From Legionella quinlivanii (GTDB lineage: Bacteria; Pseudomonadota; Gammaproteobacteria; Legionellales; Legionellaceae): DNA of 64,000 nucleotides. The stretch is from contig NZ_UGOX01000001.1 of assembly GCF_900461555.1 (NCBI RefSeq), positions 1,439,501 through 1,503,500 of the forward strand. Direction: 5' to 3'. Below are positions 9,670-17,868 of the stretch, piece after piece; the stretch's first letter is position 1; each line of letters begins with the position of its first letter. The notes below the pieces were generated by a model. The model ran no database searches and was not told the origin of the DNA. It saw only the letters and a list, made by a program, of their open reading frames with translations. Position numbers and translations under genes: made by a program.

Positions 9670-10212
9670 ATGCTGCTAAAAAAAGAAAATTCGTGTTTAT
9701 TACTTATTGATGTACAAAAAAAACTGGCGCCTTTGATAGAACATTCTCAAACAATTATTGAGCGCTGCAAATGGCTAATGTCACTGGCGAACGACTTATC
9801 AGTTCCCTGTTTAGTGAGTGAGCAGTATCCTTCGGGCTTAGGTCATACTGTTGATGAACTTCAGTCGCTTGAATATGCAGAAACTTTTGAAAAAGTGTAT
9901 TTTTCCTGTCACCGTGAGTCCAATTTTATTTCCATGCTAAAGAAACTGAATAGGAAACAAACCGTTTTGATTGGCATAGAAACTCATGTTTGTGTTCTGC
10001 AAACCGCCATGGAGTTAATGGAGGCAGGGTATGAAGTGTTTGTAGTTGTGGATGCGGTGGGCAGCCGTAAGACGCTTGACTGGAAATATGGTCTAAAGCG
10101 AATGAAGCAGGCAGGCATCCAACTCGTTACTTCAGAAATGGTATTTTTTGAATGGGTAGAAAAAGCGGGAAGCCCGGAATTTAAACGATTAAGCCAACAA
10201 TATTTAAAATGA
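9670..10212 (+). CDS. Isochorismatase-family cysteine hydrolase
   Basis: This 180-residue alpha/beta hydrolase has the isochorismatase-like triad: Asp14 in LLIDVQ, Lys75 in FEKVYFSC and the nucleophile Cys108 in IETHVCVLQTA, with the usual cis-peptide region just before it. Family members hydrolyse amides or isochorismate-type ethers; the substrate cannot be told from sequence, but the short form resembles YcaC-like proteins. The ATG is preceded by AAGGAAG at a suitable distance. The next gene, an SDR, starts 10 nt downstream, so they are probably cotranscribed. Confidence 0.85.
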   Translation: MLLKKENSCLLLIDVQKKLAPLIEHSQTIIERCKWLMSLANDLSVPCLVSEQYPSGLGHTVDELQSLEYAETFEKVYFSCHRESNFISMLKKLNRKQTVLIGIETHVCVLQTAMELMEAGYEVFVVVDAVGSRKTLDWKYGLKRMKQAGIQLVTSEMVFFEWVEKAGSPEFKRLSQQYLK

Positions 10213-10222
10213 GGGAAGCTAA

Positions 10223-10966
10223 GTGAGCCTTAACAATCAAATTGCAGTGATAACAGGCGGTGCGTCCGGCATGGGATGGGCATGCGCAAACGCATTAATG
10301 AAAGCGGGTGCTCGAGTGGCTATCTGGGATAAAACAAGTACTGAAAAAGGGGATTTGTCCATTGCCTGCGATGTGAGTTCTGAATCTGAAGTGGAGCGAG
10401 CTCTACAGGAAACTATTGAGCAATTAGGTACCCCGCGTATTTGCATTAATTGCGCAGGTATTGCACCGGCAAAGAAAATGATTGGCCGTGAAGGAGTTAT
10501 GCCGCTTGCGGCATTCCGCCAGGTCATCGACATTAATCTTATTGGTACATTCAATGTGATGAGATTGGTGGCTGAAGCCATGACTCGTTTGGCAATAGAT
10601 GAGACTAGCGGTGAGCGAGGTGTGATAATTAATACGGCCTCAATTGCTGCTTTTGAAGGACAAATTGGCCAACTGGCCTATAGCGCTTCCAAGGGCGGTG
10701 TTGTCGCCATGACCCTACCCGCGGCAAGAGAACTGGCGGAGCATGCCATACGCGTGAATACAATTGCCCCGGGTTTGATTGCCACGCCTTTATTATTAAA
10801 TATGCCACAGGAGGTTCAGGATAAACTGGCGGCAACGGTGACTTTTCCCAAAAGACTGGGTAAACCGGAGGAGTTCGCTGCATTGGTCATTCACATTATT
10901 GAAAATCAGATGATGAATGGTGAAGTGATTCGATTGGATGGTGCGTTGAGAATGCAGGCAAAATAA
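10223..10966 (+). CDS. Short-chain dehydrogenase/reductase
   Basis: This is a 247-residue classical SDR with the cofactor motif TGGASGMG (11-18), NCAG (76-79) and the catalytic Ser140, Tyr153 and Lys157 (YSASK). The long insertion after NVMRLVAEAM and the RGVIINTASIAA stretch are as in type 2 3-hydroxyacyl-CoA dehydrogenases (HSD17B10-like), so a role in beta-oxidation of short or branched acyl-CoA is plausible. It starts at a GTG after GAGGGAAG, 10 nt from the preceding hydrolase gene. Confidence 0.85.
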   Translation: MSLNNQIAVITGGASGMGWACANALMKAGARVAIWDKTSTEKGDLSIACDVSSESEVERALQETIEQLGTPRICINCAGIAPAKKMIGREGVMPLAAFRQVIDINLIGTFNVMRLVAEAMTRLAIDETSGERGVIINTASIAAFEGQIGQLAYSASKGGVVAMTLPAARELAEHAIRVNTIAPGLIATPLLLNMPQEVQDKLAATVTFPKRLGKPEEFAALVIHIIENQMMNGEVIRLDGALRMQAK

Positions 10967-10974
10967 GATTGTTA

Positions 10975-11011
10975 AATCCGTCATTGCAGAATGGAATGGC
11001 AATGACGGATT
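10975..11011. terminator. Hairpin between convergent genes
   Basis: A perfect 13-bp stem (AATCCGTCATTGC, 10975-10987, with its complement at 10999-11011) and an 11-nt loop lie between the SDR gene and the convergent orphan gene. No strong U tract follows on the plus strand, so it may act mainly for the minus strand or as an RNA-stabilising hairpin. Confidence 0.6.
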
Positions 11012-11024
11012 GATGGGCTGTGTC

Positions 11025-13226
11025 TTATCTTTTCAAAATTCCTATACCGAAAGTGGATGGGCTATCCTCTCCTTCGGAACTACTCAAAGAGTCAGAATTA
11101 AACGCATACAGATTCTCTGATATGGCTTCTTTTTCCACCTGATCTTCTTCTTTTTCTTTCTTTTTCTGCACTTCCAGGGCGCTGCATAGACCAGAAGCGA
11201 AAAAAGAGAATATATTTGCAGCGCTTGGCTCAGTAGGCGAATATTGAGCGGCTCTTATCACCTCTTCACATTTCTCCATGACGCCACGATGCGCCTTAAC
11301 CACTTTTCTCCTGCTGCCGGCTGGGAGGATGGAAACATACTCACCCATTTCTTGAAAAAGACCTTGTGCGCTTTCAAACAAAGACAGCCGCCATTTAAGA
11401 ATTTCTTCATAGCTCATCGTTTGGATGTTATCGGGGGTCTGGGAAAATAAGTCGCCAATCATTTCTTTTATAGACCGAGTCCTTAAGCTATTGCTGCGAA
11501 CCTGTCTTCTCTTAAACTCCAAAGCAACCTGATTGAAATTATCTATGGCCTCAATAATTTCCGGAGCTCTTTCAAGCTTATGAACCTGTTCGTTGCCGAT
11601 ATGGACTGCTAACTCCACCATATTACTTACATTAGATAGTTCCGACATATCGTTCAGTTCCTGGGCAAGTAATGCAGATTGGGCACGATTTTTATAAACG
11701 TCGATTTCAATCCCCAATCGCTCTGCATTGGTTTTATCCGGATCATGATTGTAAAGATAGCTCTCTAAATGACTAATAAGCTTGAAATAAAAATCCTTGG
11801 TTAATTTCTTACTGGCTGCCAGAGGCTTCTGAAAAGGATGGTTAGGATCGCTCAATATTATGCAGGCCAGTGGTATTCCCTGTTCATCAGGTACCAGTAA
11901 AGAAGCGTTGTGCTTAAGCAATGTGCTAAAGCAGCCAGACATGTCAATGCTTCCCCTGCAAGTCTGGAGACAATAATGTATAGGGGAGGAGTAAGACTGC
12001 TCTCTGATTCTTAGAGGTTGGTAGTTGAGATCATGTTCACTGCATTGAATTAAAAAATCCAGAAAAAGGCCGTCTCCAGAGCTTAGGGCTTCGTTGATTA
12101 AACGTTGCTCGAGACTGGAATGAAAAGGGTAGAGAGTTGAGGCGAGGGAGAAGTTTTTACTGTTAACAAGCTGCTTCAGCAGCTTCTCGCCTGCTGTTTG
12201 TATTTGCAGTCGCAACAAGTTTAATTCGCTTAAACTGGCTTGAGAAGGTCTGGCATCCATAGCGATGATAGATAGTTCACTTGTCTTTGCGAACATGTTA
12301 CATAAATCCAGGGCCAGTTTGCTGCTATTTTCAAACTGAAGCTTTGCAAAACCTTGAGCCAGATTTTGTAAGCCGCTCTCAAATTCTTTTTCAGTCTGTC
12401 TGATTTTTCCTTTATTTGAGGATTTTTTTGGTTGTTTATTTTTACGTTTGGGTTGACTAGCGGCTGCTGGCTTTTTCTCCTCAACAGGTTTTGTGGGCAG
12501 TGATGGGCTTTTTGCTTTAGCTATAGGCGATTTAAACTCGATAGCAGCAAGCATTTCAGCAACCGCTGCATTAGTATCATGCTTGAAAAGCGGATCTAGC
12601 TGAAGCCGAATGGCTATCATCCGTTGTATTGCCAGCTTATGCTCTGCCGCATTTTTTTTCAGATCAGTGGAAAGATCACTTGCTCTCGTCTCTTCTATCT
12701 GGTATTGCTGCTGCAGTTGTTCAATGGATTCCTTTTTAAGTGCTCGTAATTGCATTAACGTAGGTCTAATCATTTCTTCGGAGAGCGCAAGGAATCTACC
12801 GATTAAATCCTGGTCAATGGAAACGGATTTCTGCCTGCCTTTACTAACAAAATTTAATGAAGGCAGTTTAGTTAATTGATCTTTGTCGTTGAAATAAATA
12901 TGGAGAATATAGTGATCTGATAGTGGATCTGGCTGTCTTTTAGCTTGTTCCGCCTGGACTGCTTTTAACTTGACTGTGTAATGGTATTGGCTTAATGAAG
13001 GGATCCCATTACTTTCTGTTGCATAAACGCTGATATGATGCTCGACGAGCTCAAGTTCTTTGTCATTCAGGTCAAAAGTGATTGACCTCGGTAATTCCAG
13101 GTCCATCAGATAATAATCTTTATTATCCTGAGTTGTTAAAGGCTTTAATTTTTTAACGTTAACCAGTTGTTTCCGGCCGTCAATATAAAGGGCAATAAAA
13201 TTATACAAAGTATTTTTATGAGGCAT
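11025..13226 (-). CDS. Orphan protein with coiled-coil and ankyrin-like segment, possible Dot/Icm substrate
   Basis: I do not recognise this 733-residue protein as a named family. The N-terminal 160 residues look globular and beta-rich. Residues about 170-215 are a charged helical stretch, followed by a Lys/Pro/Ala-rich linker (about 240-285). Near residues 385-460 are degenerate ankyrin-like units: SPIHYCLQT, then FSTLLKHNASLLVPDEQGIPL. The C-terminus is acidic and Ser-rich (SLSSSEGEDS) and ends GIGILKR, with hydrophobic residues at -3 and -4, compatible with Legionella type IVB secretion signals. Start: ATG at 13226; a TTG four codons upstream is possible. A good sigma-70 promoter precedes it. 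Confidence 0.7.
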   Translation of the reverse strand: MPHKNTLYNFIALYIDGRKQLVNVKKLKPLTTQDNKDYYLMDLELPRSITFDLNDKELELVEHHISVYATESNGIPSLSQYHYTVKLKAVQAEQAKRQPDPLSDHYILHIYFNDKDQLTKLPSLNFVSKGRQKSVSIDQDLIGRFLALSEEMIRPTLMQLRALKKESIEQLQQQYQIEETRASDLSTDLKKNAAEHKLAIQRMIAIRLQLDPLFKHDTNAAVAEMLAAIEFKSPIAKAKSPSLPTKPVEEKKPAAASQPKRKNKQPKKSSNKGKIRQTEKEFESGLQNLAQGFAKLQFENSSKLALDLCNMFAKTSELSIIAMDARPSQASLSELNLLRLQIQTAGEKLLKQLVNSKNFSLASTLYPFHSSLEQRLINEALSSGDGLFLDFLIQCSEHDLNYQPLRIREQSYSSPIHYCLQTCRGSIDMSGCFSTLLKHNASLLVPDEQGIPLACIILSDPNHPFQKPLAASKKLTKDFYFKLISHLESYLYNHDPDKTNAERLGIEIDVYKNRAQSALLAQELNDMSELSNVSNMVELAVHIGNEQVHKLERAPEIIEAIDNFNQVALEFKRRQVRSNSLRTRSIKEMIGDLFSQTPDNIQTMSYEEILKWRLSLFESAQGLFQEMGEYVSILPAGSRRKVVKAHRGVMEKCEEVIRAAQYSPTEPSAANIFSFFASGLCSALEVQKKKEKEEDQVEKEAISENLYAFNSDSLSSSEGEDSPSTFGIGILKR

Positions 13227-13255
13227 GAATATACTCAATGCGTAATATCAGGCAA

Positions 13256-13284
13256 ATAATACATTTATTGCACAAGGTTATCAA
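13256..13284 (-). promoter_or_regulatory. Sigma-70 promoter of the orphan gene
   Basis: On the minus strand TTGATA (13284-13279) and TATTAT (13261-13256) are 17 bp apart, with the start codon 30 bp downstream of the -10. Confidence 0.65.
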
Positions 13285-13327
13285 TGATATTTTTACAAAA
13301 TGATGTCAATTTGAACACTTGTGTGGA

Positions 13328-13822
13328 TTAAGCCTTCTCATGATGATTTGAGCCCGCTTTTGAGTTTAAATCGCCTGTGGCAGTATAGGTATTAACTGCT
13401 TCTGCCGGGTGTTGTCCATGTAAAATCTGAACAAGTTCCTGGCGAATATTCAGGTTAGTGACAATAACCTGTCCGTTAACAGTGTTGAGTTCACGGCAAT
13501 GAATTAATTTGTTTGCAAGCTCTTCATTGAGCCGTTTAATCTGAGCCGCTTCTTCAGCGGAACAGCTGTTTAGAAAAATCTCCAGTGCGTTCTTGTGCTC
13601 TGGCGAATTGGAAGATGAGGTTAGCAATTCACTGCGCTGTTTTCCGCTTGCTTCCAATTGATCGGATAATTCCTGTTTTTGATTAGCAAGGCTTTCCAGA
13701 TTCTCAAATTGCCTGTTAAGAAGACTCTCTTTTTCCTGAGCCAGGACATTACATAGATTATTGAGCAAATGAATTTCATTGCCTAGCAATGAAAGCAGTG
13801 TTGAAGCCTGAGGAGAAGTCAT
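13328..13822 (-). CDS. flgN: Flagellar export chaperone FlgN
   Basis: FlgN is a cytoplasmic chaperone for the hook-filament junction proteins FlgK and FlgL. The 164-residue protein is almost wholly helical, with heptad-like LLNNLCNVLAQEKESLL near the start, as in the family, and it follows flgM by 8 nt, the standard flgMN arrangement. Sequence conservation in this family is low, so the call depends partly on context. Confidence 0.87.
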   Translation of the reverse strand: MTSPQASTLLSLLGNEIHLLNNLCNVLAQEKESLLNRQFENLESLANQKQELSDQLEASGKQRSELLTSSSNSPEHKNALEIFLNSCSAEEAAQIKRLNEELANKLIHCRELNTVNGQVIVTNLNIRQELVQILHGQHPAEAVNTYTATGDLNSKAGSNHHEKA

Positions 13823-13830
13823 TACAGTCC

Positions 13831-14118
13831 TTAAAATGATTGCATCTGATTAAGCATATTAGCGGCAATTTGTCGCCCAGACATTTCATATTGCCCGCTG
13901 GCAATCTGACTTTTAATAAACTCAATTCGAGCTTCATTGACGACTTCGGTATCCGTGACATACTTTTTTAGCATGGCGATTTGCTTGGTGACATCGCTTA
14001 AACTGACATTACTTGCACCAGAGGCATTCCGATTTTGATGAAGTTGCTGGGAGTTTTTTAATTTAATCTCTGGATCCAGCTGCTTAAAATTATGGGAATC
14101 GTTAATGGAGTTAACCAT
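13831..14118 (-). CDS. flgM: Anti-sigma-28 factor FlgM
   Basis: FlgM binds and inhibits the flagellar sigma factor FliA until it is exported through the finished hook-basal body. The C-terminal half (about 48-95) carries the sigma-binding helices, including VSLSDVTKQIAMLK and EARIEFIKSQIASGQYE, with the typical RQIAANML ending. I start it at the ATG at 14118, preceded by GAGGA at 7 nt, giving 95 residues; the frame extends to an ATG at 14160. It lies directly before flgN. Confidence 0.9.
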   Translation of the reverse strand: MVNSINDSHNFKQLDPEIKLKNSQQLHQNRNASGASNVSLSDVTKQIAMLKKYVTDTEVVNEARIEFIKSQIASGQYEMSGRQIAANMLNQMQSF

Positions 14119-14341
14119 AATATTGTCCTCAATTACATTCATCATAGTTATCGGTTCCATATTAAAAATCTTTAGAAAAAACCTGGAAAAAAGTATAAAA
14201 AAGGTCTACCGATAGTTGTCCAGGCTTAGCCTCTTTAAGTCCAATCAGTGAGGCTATTCATGTTACAGACCTAGCTATATCATATACAAATGAAAATGTC
14301 ACTAGATTCTGTAGGATATTAGCCGCAAGTTAAGGAATTAT

Positions 14342-14451
14342 TGTAATGATATGGACCCATTCTCCTATTAAACGGCTGCGTAATGAGCCAAGATTAAGTT
14401 GATATCCACGAGATATCTTAATCAACAAGGAGCCGGGTCCATATCATTACA
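14342..14451. mobile_element. MITE-like element with 17-bp terminal inverted repeats
   Basis: Perfect 17-bp inverted ends (TGTAATGATATGGACCC at 14342-14358 and its complement at 14435-14451) bound a 110-bp element with no coding capacity. Inside are a second inverted pair (GATTAAG...CTTAATC around GATATC) and a small GGCT...AGCC stem. It lies between the flgA stop (14496) and flgM. A target-site duplication is not evident. The remainder of the gap (14119-14341) should hold the flgM promoter, though I see no convincing sigma-28 consensus. Confidence 0.65.
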
Positions 14452-14495
14452 GTTAATTGCAGAATTCATTAACTTCATGGCAATGGGTGAGTGGA

Positions 14496-15206
14496 CTAAG
14501 AAGAGGAGACCGTTACTTTTCTGACGTCAACCACCTGCGCATCGACAACTCGTTTGCTTGTCAGATTACGGACTTTTATAGTTTCATTCAAAGCCCCGTC
14601 TGCAAGTGCAACTGCTGCCATAGTGATTTTGATATTACCGTTAATGGCCTGAATAAGAATTTGTTCACCTTTCCTCACCAGCCAGGGTTTTTGCAACAGG
14701 CTATGGGTTATCAACTGTCCTTCTTTGATATTTTTTTTAACCACCAGACCAAGGGCCTGATCAGAGTCATCCACATAATCCTGGCTGACGAGACTCACAT
14801 TTTGCTTTTGTAAACGAATATCTCTATCGGTGAGGATGTCACCCTTGTTAAGGGGATGAGAACTCACCAGAACTTCTTTCATTATAGTAATTCGAACTGG
14901 TACGTAAATTGTCCAGTGGTTAGTAGGTTCTTTGCAGCGAATACCAATTGTCGTGTGTTGTTTAGCGAGATGCTGGTAAGGGTTGAATGCTTCCAGTTGA
15001 TTTTTCTGACATTTCTGTAAATTTAATCTGGGATCTATATTTTCTGCGACGATATTGATTTGATCATAGTGTTGATTGGGCAACTGCCCTTTGACAAATG
15101 ACTCTATTTTATGTCTTAAGACCTCAAGCGATTGGTTTTCGGCGTAATTAGTCAGGGGATGAAGCAATACAATGAAAACAATGAATCGATAAAAAATCAT
15201 GTACAA
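14496..15206 (-). CDS. flgA: Flagellar P-ring assembly chaperone FlgA
   Basis: FlgA is a periplasmic protein needed for assembly of FlgI into the P ring. The 236-residue protein has an N-terminal signal peptide (hydrophobic to about residue 20, then NYAENQ) and a C-terminal SAF domain containing PLNKGDILTDRDI and GLVVKKNIKEGQLIT. It is on the same strand as flgM and flgN, the usual flgA-flgM-flgN order, but separated from flgM by the MITE-like element. Confidence 0.92.
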   Translation of the reverse strand: MYMIFYRFIVFIVLLHPLTNYAENQSLEVLRHKIESFVKGQLPNQHYDQINIVAENIDPRLNLQKCQKNQLEAFNPYQHLAKQHTTIGIRCKEPTNHWTIYVPVRITIMKEVLVSSHPLNKGDILTDRDIRLQKQNVSLVSQDYVDDSDQALGLVVKKNIKEGQLITHSLLQKPWLVRKGEQILIQAINGNIKITMAAVALADGALNETIKVRNLTSKRVVDAQVVDVRKVTVSSS

Positions 15207-15281
15207 TACCGTTTTATAAAAAAAACTCCCGAAGCAAAAATCAAGCCAACTTTGTAATGGCTGTTTAAAGGACCATTAACG

Positions 15282-15677
15282 ATGTATTTTAGAATGATTA
15301 TTATCAGCTGGATATTGAGTCAGAATGTGTGGTCAGCGAGCCACCGTCCTCAGGAATTTTTGCAGGAAATAAGGGGCAGCTCTAATGAAGGAGAACAGAT
15401 TGTTGAGCATTTTTGCGCAACCTGTCACGCCGCCAAGCCGATGATTAATCTGGGTGCGCCCGTCATTCAGCAGGATGAGGATTGGAGTCTCCGGGTGAAG
15501 CAGGGATTTAATCTCTTATTCAAACATACCGAAGAAGGGTATGGGGCAATGCCTTCTCGTGGTGGCTGCTTTGAATGCAGTGATGAGCAATTGAAGTTAG
15601 CTATTTTAGCTATGCTTTCCCTGCAAATCAAAAAAAATCTTCAAAATGAACTGGAAGCCCATAAAAAAAACAATTAG
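15282..15677 (+). CDS. Cytochrome c5-family protein
   Basis: This is a small exported c-type cytochrome of 131 residues: a signal peptide (to about residue 19), the haem motif CATCH (Cys45, Cys48, His49) and a probable axial Met90 in YGAMPSRGGC. Two extra cysteines at 96 and 99 (CFEC) match the conserved disulfide of cytochromes c5. It should act in periplasmic electron transfer. Confidence 0.88.
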   Translation: MYFRMIIISWILSQNVWSASHRPQEFLQEIRGSSNEGEQIVEHFCATCHAAKPMINLGAPVIQQDEDWSLRVKQGFNLLFKHTEEGYGAMPSRGGCFECSDEQLKLAILAMLSLQIKKNLQNELEAHKKNN

Positions 15678-15755
15678 TTAAAAAAAATTATAAAAAAAGC
15701 TAAACCTATTTTTTATTCTCCCGATAACAAAAAAAAAGAGAGGGAGGATACACCA

Positions 15756-16313
15756 ATGAAAAAACAACTTATCATTGGATCGCTTTCGGTGTTAACCGCA
15801 GCTTGCGCTTCAATGGATCGCTCCGTGCCGATTGTCGATGATGGGGGGTACACCCATTATACGGCGTTTTATAAATCAGATACTAAAGGCAGCAACTACT
15901 TCCCTGAGAAGCGAGCGGCTACAGGGCGTAAAGTGTTTATCTTTGACCCGAAAGCGACTGCTTGGGCAGCTTATGATGCTCAGGGTAATCGGGTTCAGAC
16001 AGGAAGTGCTTCAGGAGGAAAGGATTTCTGTGAGGACGTGGGACGGCCTTGCCGCACAGTAACAGGTACCTTCAGAGTGTATTCTAAAAAAGGTGCTGAA
16101 TGTACATCCAGTATTTATCCTATCGAAACAGGCGGCGGAGCCAGAATGCCGTACTGCATGCACTTTAGCGGTGGTTACTCAATCCATGCAGCTTATGAAG
16201 TTCCTAACTATAATGCCAGTCACGGTTGTATACGGGTATTGCCCAGTGCCGCGCAATGGTTGAATCAGGATTTCATTGATGTAGGTACTACAGTAATCGT
16301 GAAACCCTACTAG
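15756..16313 (+). CDS. L,D-transpeptidase (YkuD/EnhA-like)
   Basis: The 185-residue exported protein has a YkuD catalytic motif: His144 in YSIHAAYE and SHGCIR with Cys158 as nucleophile. Such enzymes form 3-3 peptidoglycan cross-links or attach proteins to peptidoglycan. The family includes Legionella EnhA-type 'enhanced entry' proteins. The signal region ends LTAACAS, a near-lipobox, so lipid attachment at Cys17 is possible but not certain. A strong GGGAGGA Shine-Dalgarno precedes the ATG. A hairpin follows the gene. Confidence 0.85.
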   Translation: MKKQLIIGSLSVLTAACASMDRSVPIVDDGGYTHYTAFYKSDTKGSNYFPEKRAATGRKVFIFDPKATAWAAYDAQGNRVQTGSASGGKDFCEDVGRPCRTVTGTFRVYSKKGAECTSSIYPIETGGGARMPYCMHFSGGYSIHAAYEVPNYNASHGCIRVLPSAAQWLNQDFIDVGTTVIVKPY

Positions 16314-16365
16314 AAGAAGCTGCGGCCTGCCTGCGCAGGGATATCATATCCATAAATCTGGTTTT

Positions 16366-16403
16366 GTTTATCAGGCTACTTTGTGAGAGTAGCCTTGATA
16401 AAC
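16366..16403. terminator. Bidirectional terminator hairpin
   Basis: The arms GTTTATCAGGCTAC (16366-16379) and GTAGCCTTGATAAAC (16389-16403) pair with one bulged base and a 9-nt loop, between the convergent L,D-transpeptidase and gatB genes. Confidence 0.7.
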
Positions 16404-16421
16404 GGCATGCAAAACGCTTGC

Positions 16422-17858
16422 TTAAGCCAGATATTTTTTTAGTAATTCATTAACAACGGCGGGATCTGCCTGTCCTTTCGAGAATTTCATTACCTGGCCT
16501 ACAAAAAAGCCAAAGATCTTTTCTTTTCCCTGACGGTACTCCTGGGCTTGTGCCGGATTTTTCTCAATCAGATCCTTGATGAATTGCTCAATCTCAGCAG
16601 CGCTTTCAGATTGACTGGCTTGGGCATTTTCTACCAGTTGATCTATATTGACATGTGGATGGAGCCCAAGATCATTAAATATTTGCCGAGCCTGATTATT
16701 ATTAATCCTGCCTGCGCTAATGTGCTTCAATAATGAGGCGATTTGTCCGCTTGTTATTGGCGGGTTTGAAAAATCAAGCTGCTTTTCTTTAAGCAATGCC
16801 TGATAAGGCCCCTTGAGCCAATTAATAATCAATTTCTCACTAACCGGCGCTTGCTGCAAAATTTTTACAAAAAAATTATAATTTTCTGGTGAGGAGAGTA
16901 AAAACTGTATGTCATCCTCATTAATATTTTCCATTTCCATCAATTGTTTTTTAATGGTTTCAGGCAATGGCGGCAGGCTGCTTTTTATACTTTCAATGTC
17001 CAGCGACGCCACATCAACAGGTAAGAGATCGGGATCCGGGAAGTAACGATAATCCTGTTCATTCTCCTTGGTTCGCAATACATAAGTGCGCTCGGTGTCG
17101 GGATTATAGAGCCGGGTTTCCTGAATTACTGATTGACCATTCTCCAGAAGGTCCTGATGCCTTGCCTGTTCATAGGCAATGGCTTTTTCAATAAAACGGA
17201 AAGAGTTCAGATTTTTTAACTCAGTACGCACTCCTAAACTGGGGGAGCCGGCAGGTTTTAACGAAAGATTAACATCACAGCGAAATGAGCCTTCCTGCAT
17301 ATTGCCATCACAAATACCTAGAAAACGAACTAGCTGATGCAATGTCTTAAGATAGGCTATCGCTTCCTCAGAGGAGTAGAGACAGGGAGCAGTGACTACT
17401 TCCAGCAAAGGAGTTCCGGCACGGTTTAAATCAATGCCGGTGTAATCGGGATTGGCGTCATGAACCGACTTACCCGCGTCTTCCTCCAAATGCGCGCGCA
17501 CAATCTCGACTGCTTTGAGACCGCTGTTGGGAGTTTCAATACGCAGACAGCCATCACTGACGATTGGAGATTGATACTGGCTAATCTGGTATCCCTTGGG
17601 TAAATCAGGATAGAAATAATTTTTACGTTCAAAATAAGATAAGTTATTGATCTTCGCGTTAATGGCGAGTCCAAATTGAATAGCCATACGCACGGCCTCG
17701 CTATTTAACACAGGCAAAACACCGGGTAAGCCTGCGTCAATATAGGAGGTCTGCGTATTTGCCCTGGCGCCGAATTGAGTTGGCGAGCCTGAAAAAAGTT
17801 TGGATTTGGTTTGTAACTGCACATGCACTTCAAGGCCGATTACGGTATCCCATTGCAT
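16422..17858 (-). CDS. gatB: Aspartyl/glutamyl-tRNA amidotransferase subunit B
   Basis: GatB is the kinase and tRNA-binding subunit of GatCAB, which converts Glu-tRNAGln (and Asp-tRNAAsn) to the amidated form. The 478-residue protein has the opening WDTVIGLEVHVQL, the SFRCDVNLS signature and DYRYFPDPDLLP. The tail (from about 330) is the YqeY-like tRNA-binding domain. It follows gatA by about 10 nt as the last gene of the gatCAB operon. Confidence 0.97.
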   Translation of the reverse strand: MQWDTVIGLEVHVQLQTKSKLFSGSPTQFGARANTQTSYIDAGLPGVLPVLNSEAVRMAIQFGLAINAKINNLSYFERKNYFYPDLPKGYQISQYQSPIVSDGCLRIETPNSGLKAVEIVRAHLEEDAGKSVHDANPDYTGIDLNRAGTPLLEVVTAPCLYSSEEAIAYLKTLHQLVRFLGICDGNMQEGSFRCDVNLSLKPAGSPSLGVRTELKNLNSFRFIEKAIAYEQARHQDLLENGQSVIQETRLYNPDTERTYVLRTKENEQDYRYFPDPDLLPVDVASLDIESIKSSLPPLPETIKKQLMEMENINEDDIQFLLSSPENYNFFVKILQQAPVSEKLIINWLKGPYQALLKEKQLDFSNPPITSGQIASLLKHISAGRINNNQARQIFNDLGLHPHVNIDQLVENAQASQSESAAEIEQFIKDLIEKNPAQAQEYRQGKEKIFGFFVGQVMKFSKGQADPAVVNELLKKYLA

Positions 17859-17868
17859 AATATTGTCC

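Noticed and set aside
9495-9710. A 71-codon frame before the isochorismatase gene
   Set aside because: It overlaps repeat C and the start of the real gene, and shows no Shine-Dalgarno.
14119-14341. Sigma-28 promoter for flgM
   Set aside because: TTAAAG and ATCGG elements are seen upstream on the minus strand, but spacing and sequence do not match the consensus well enough.
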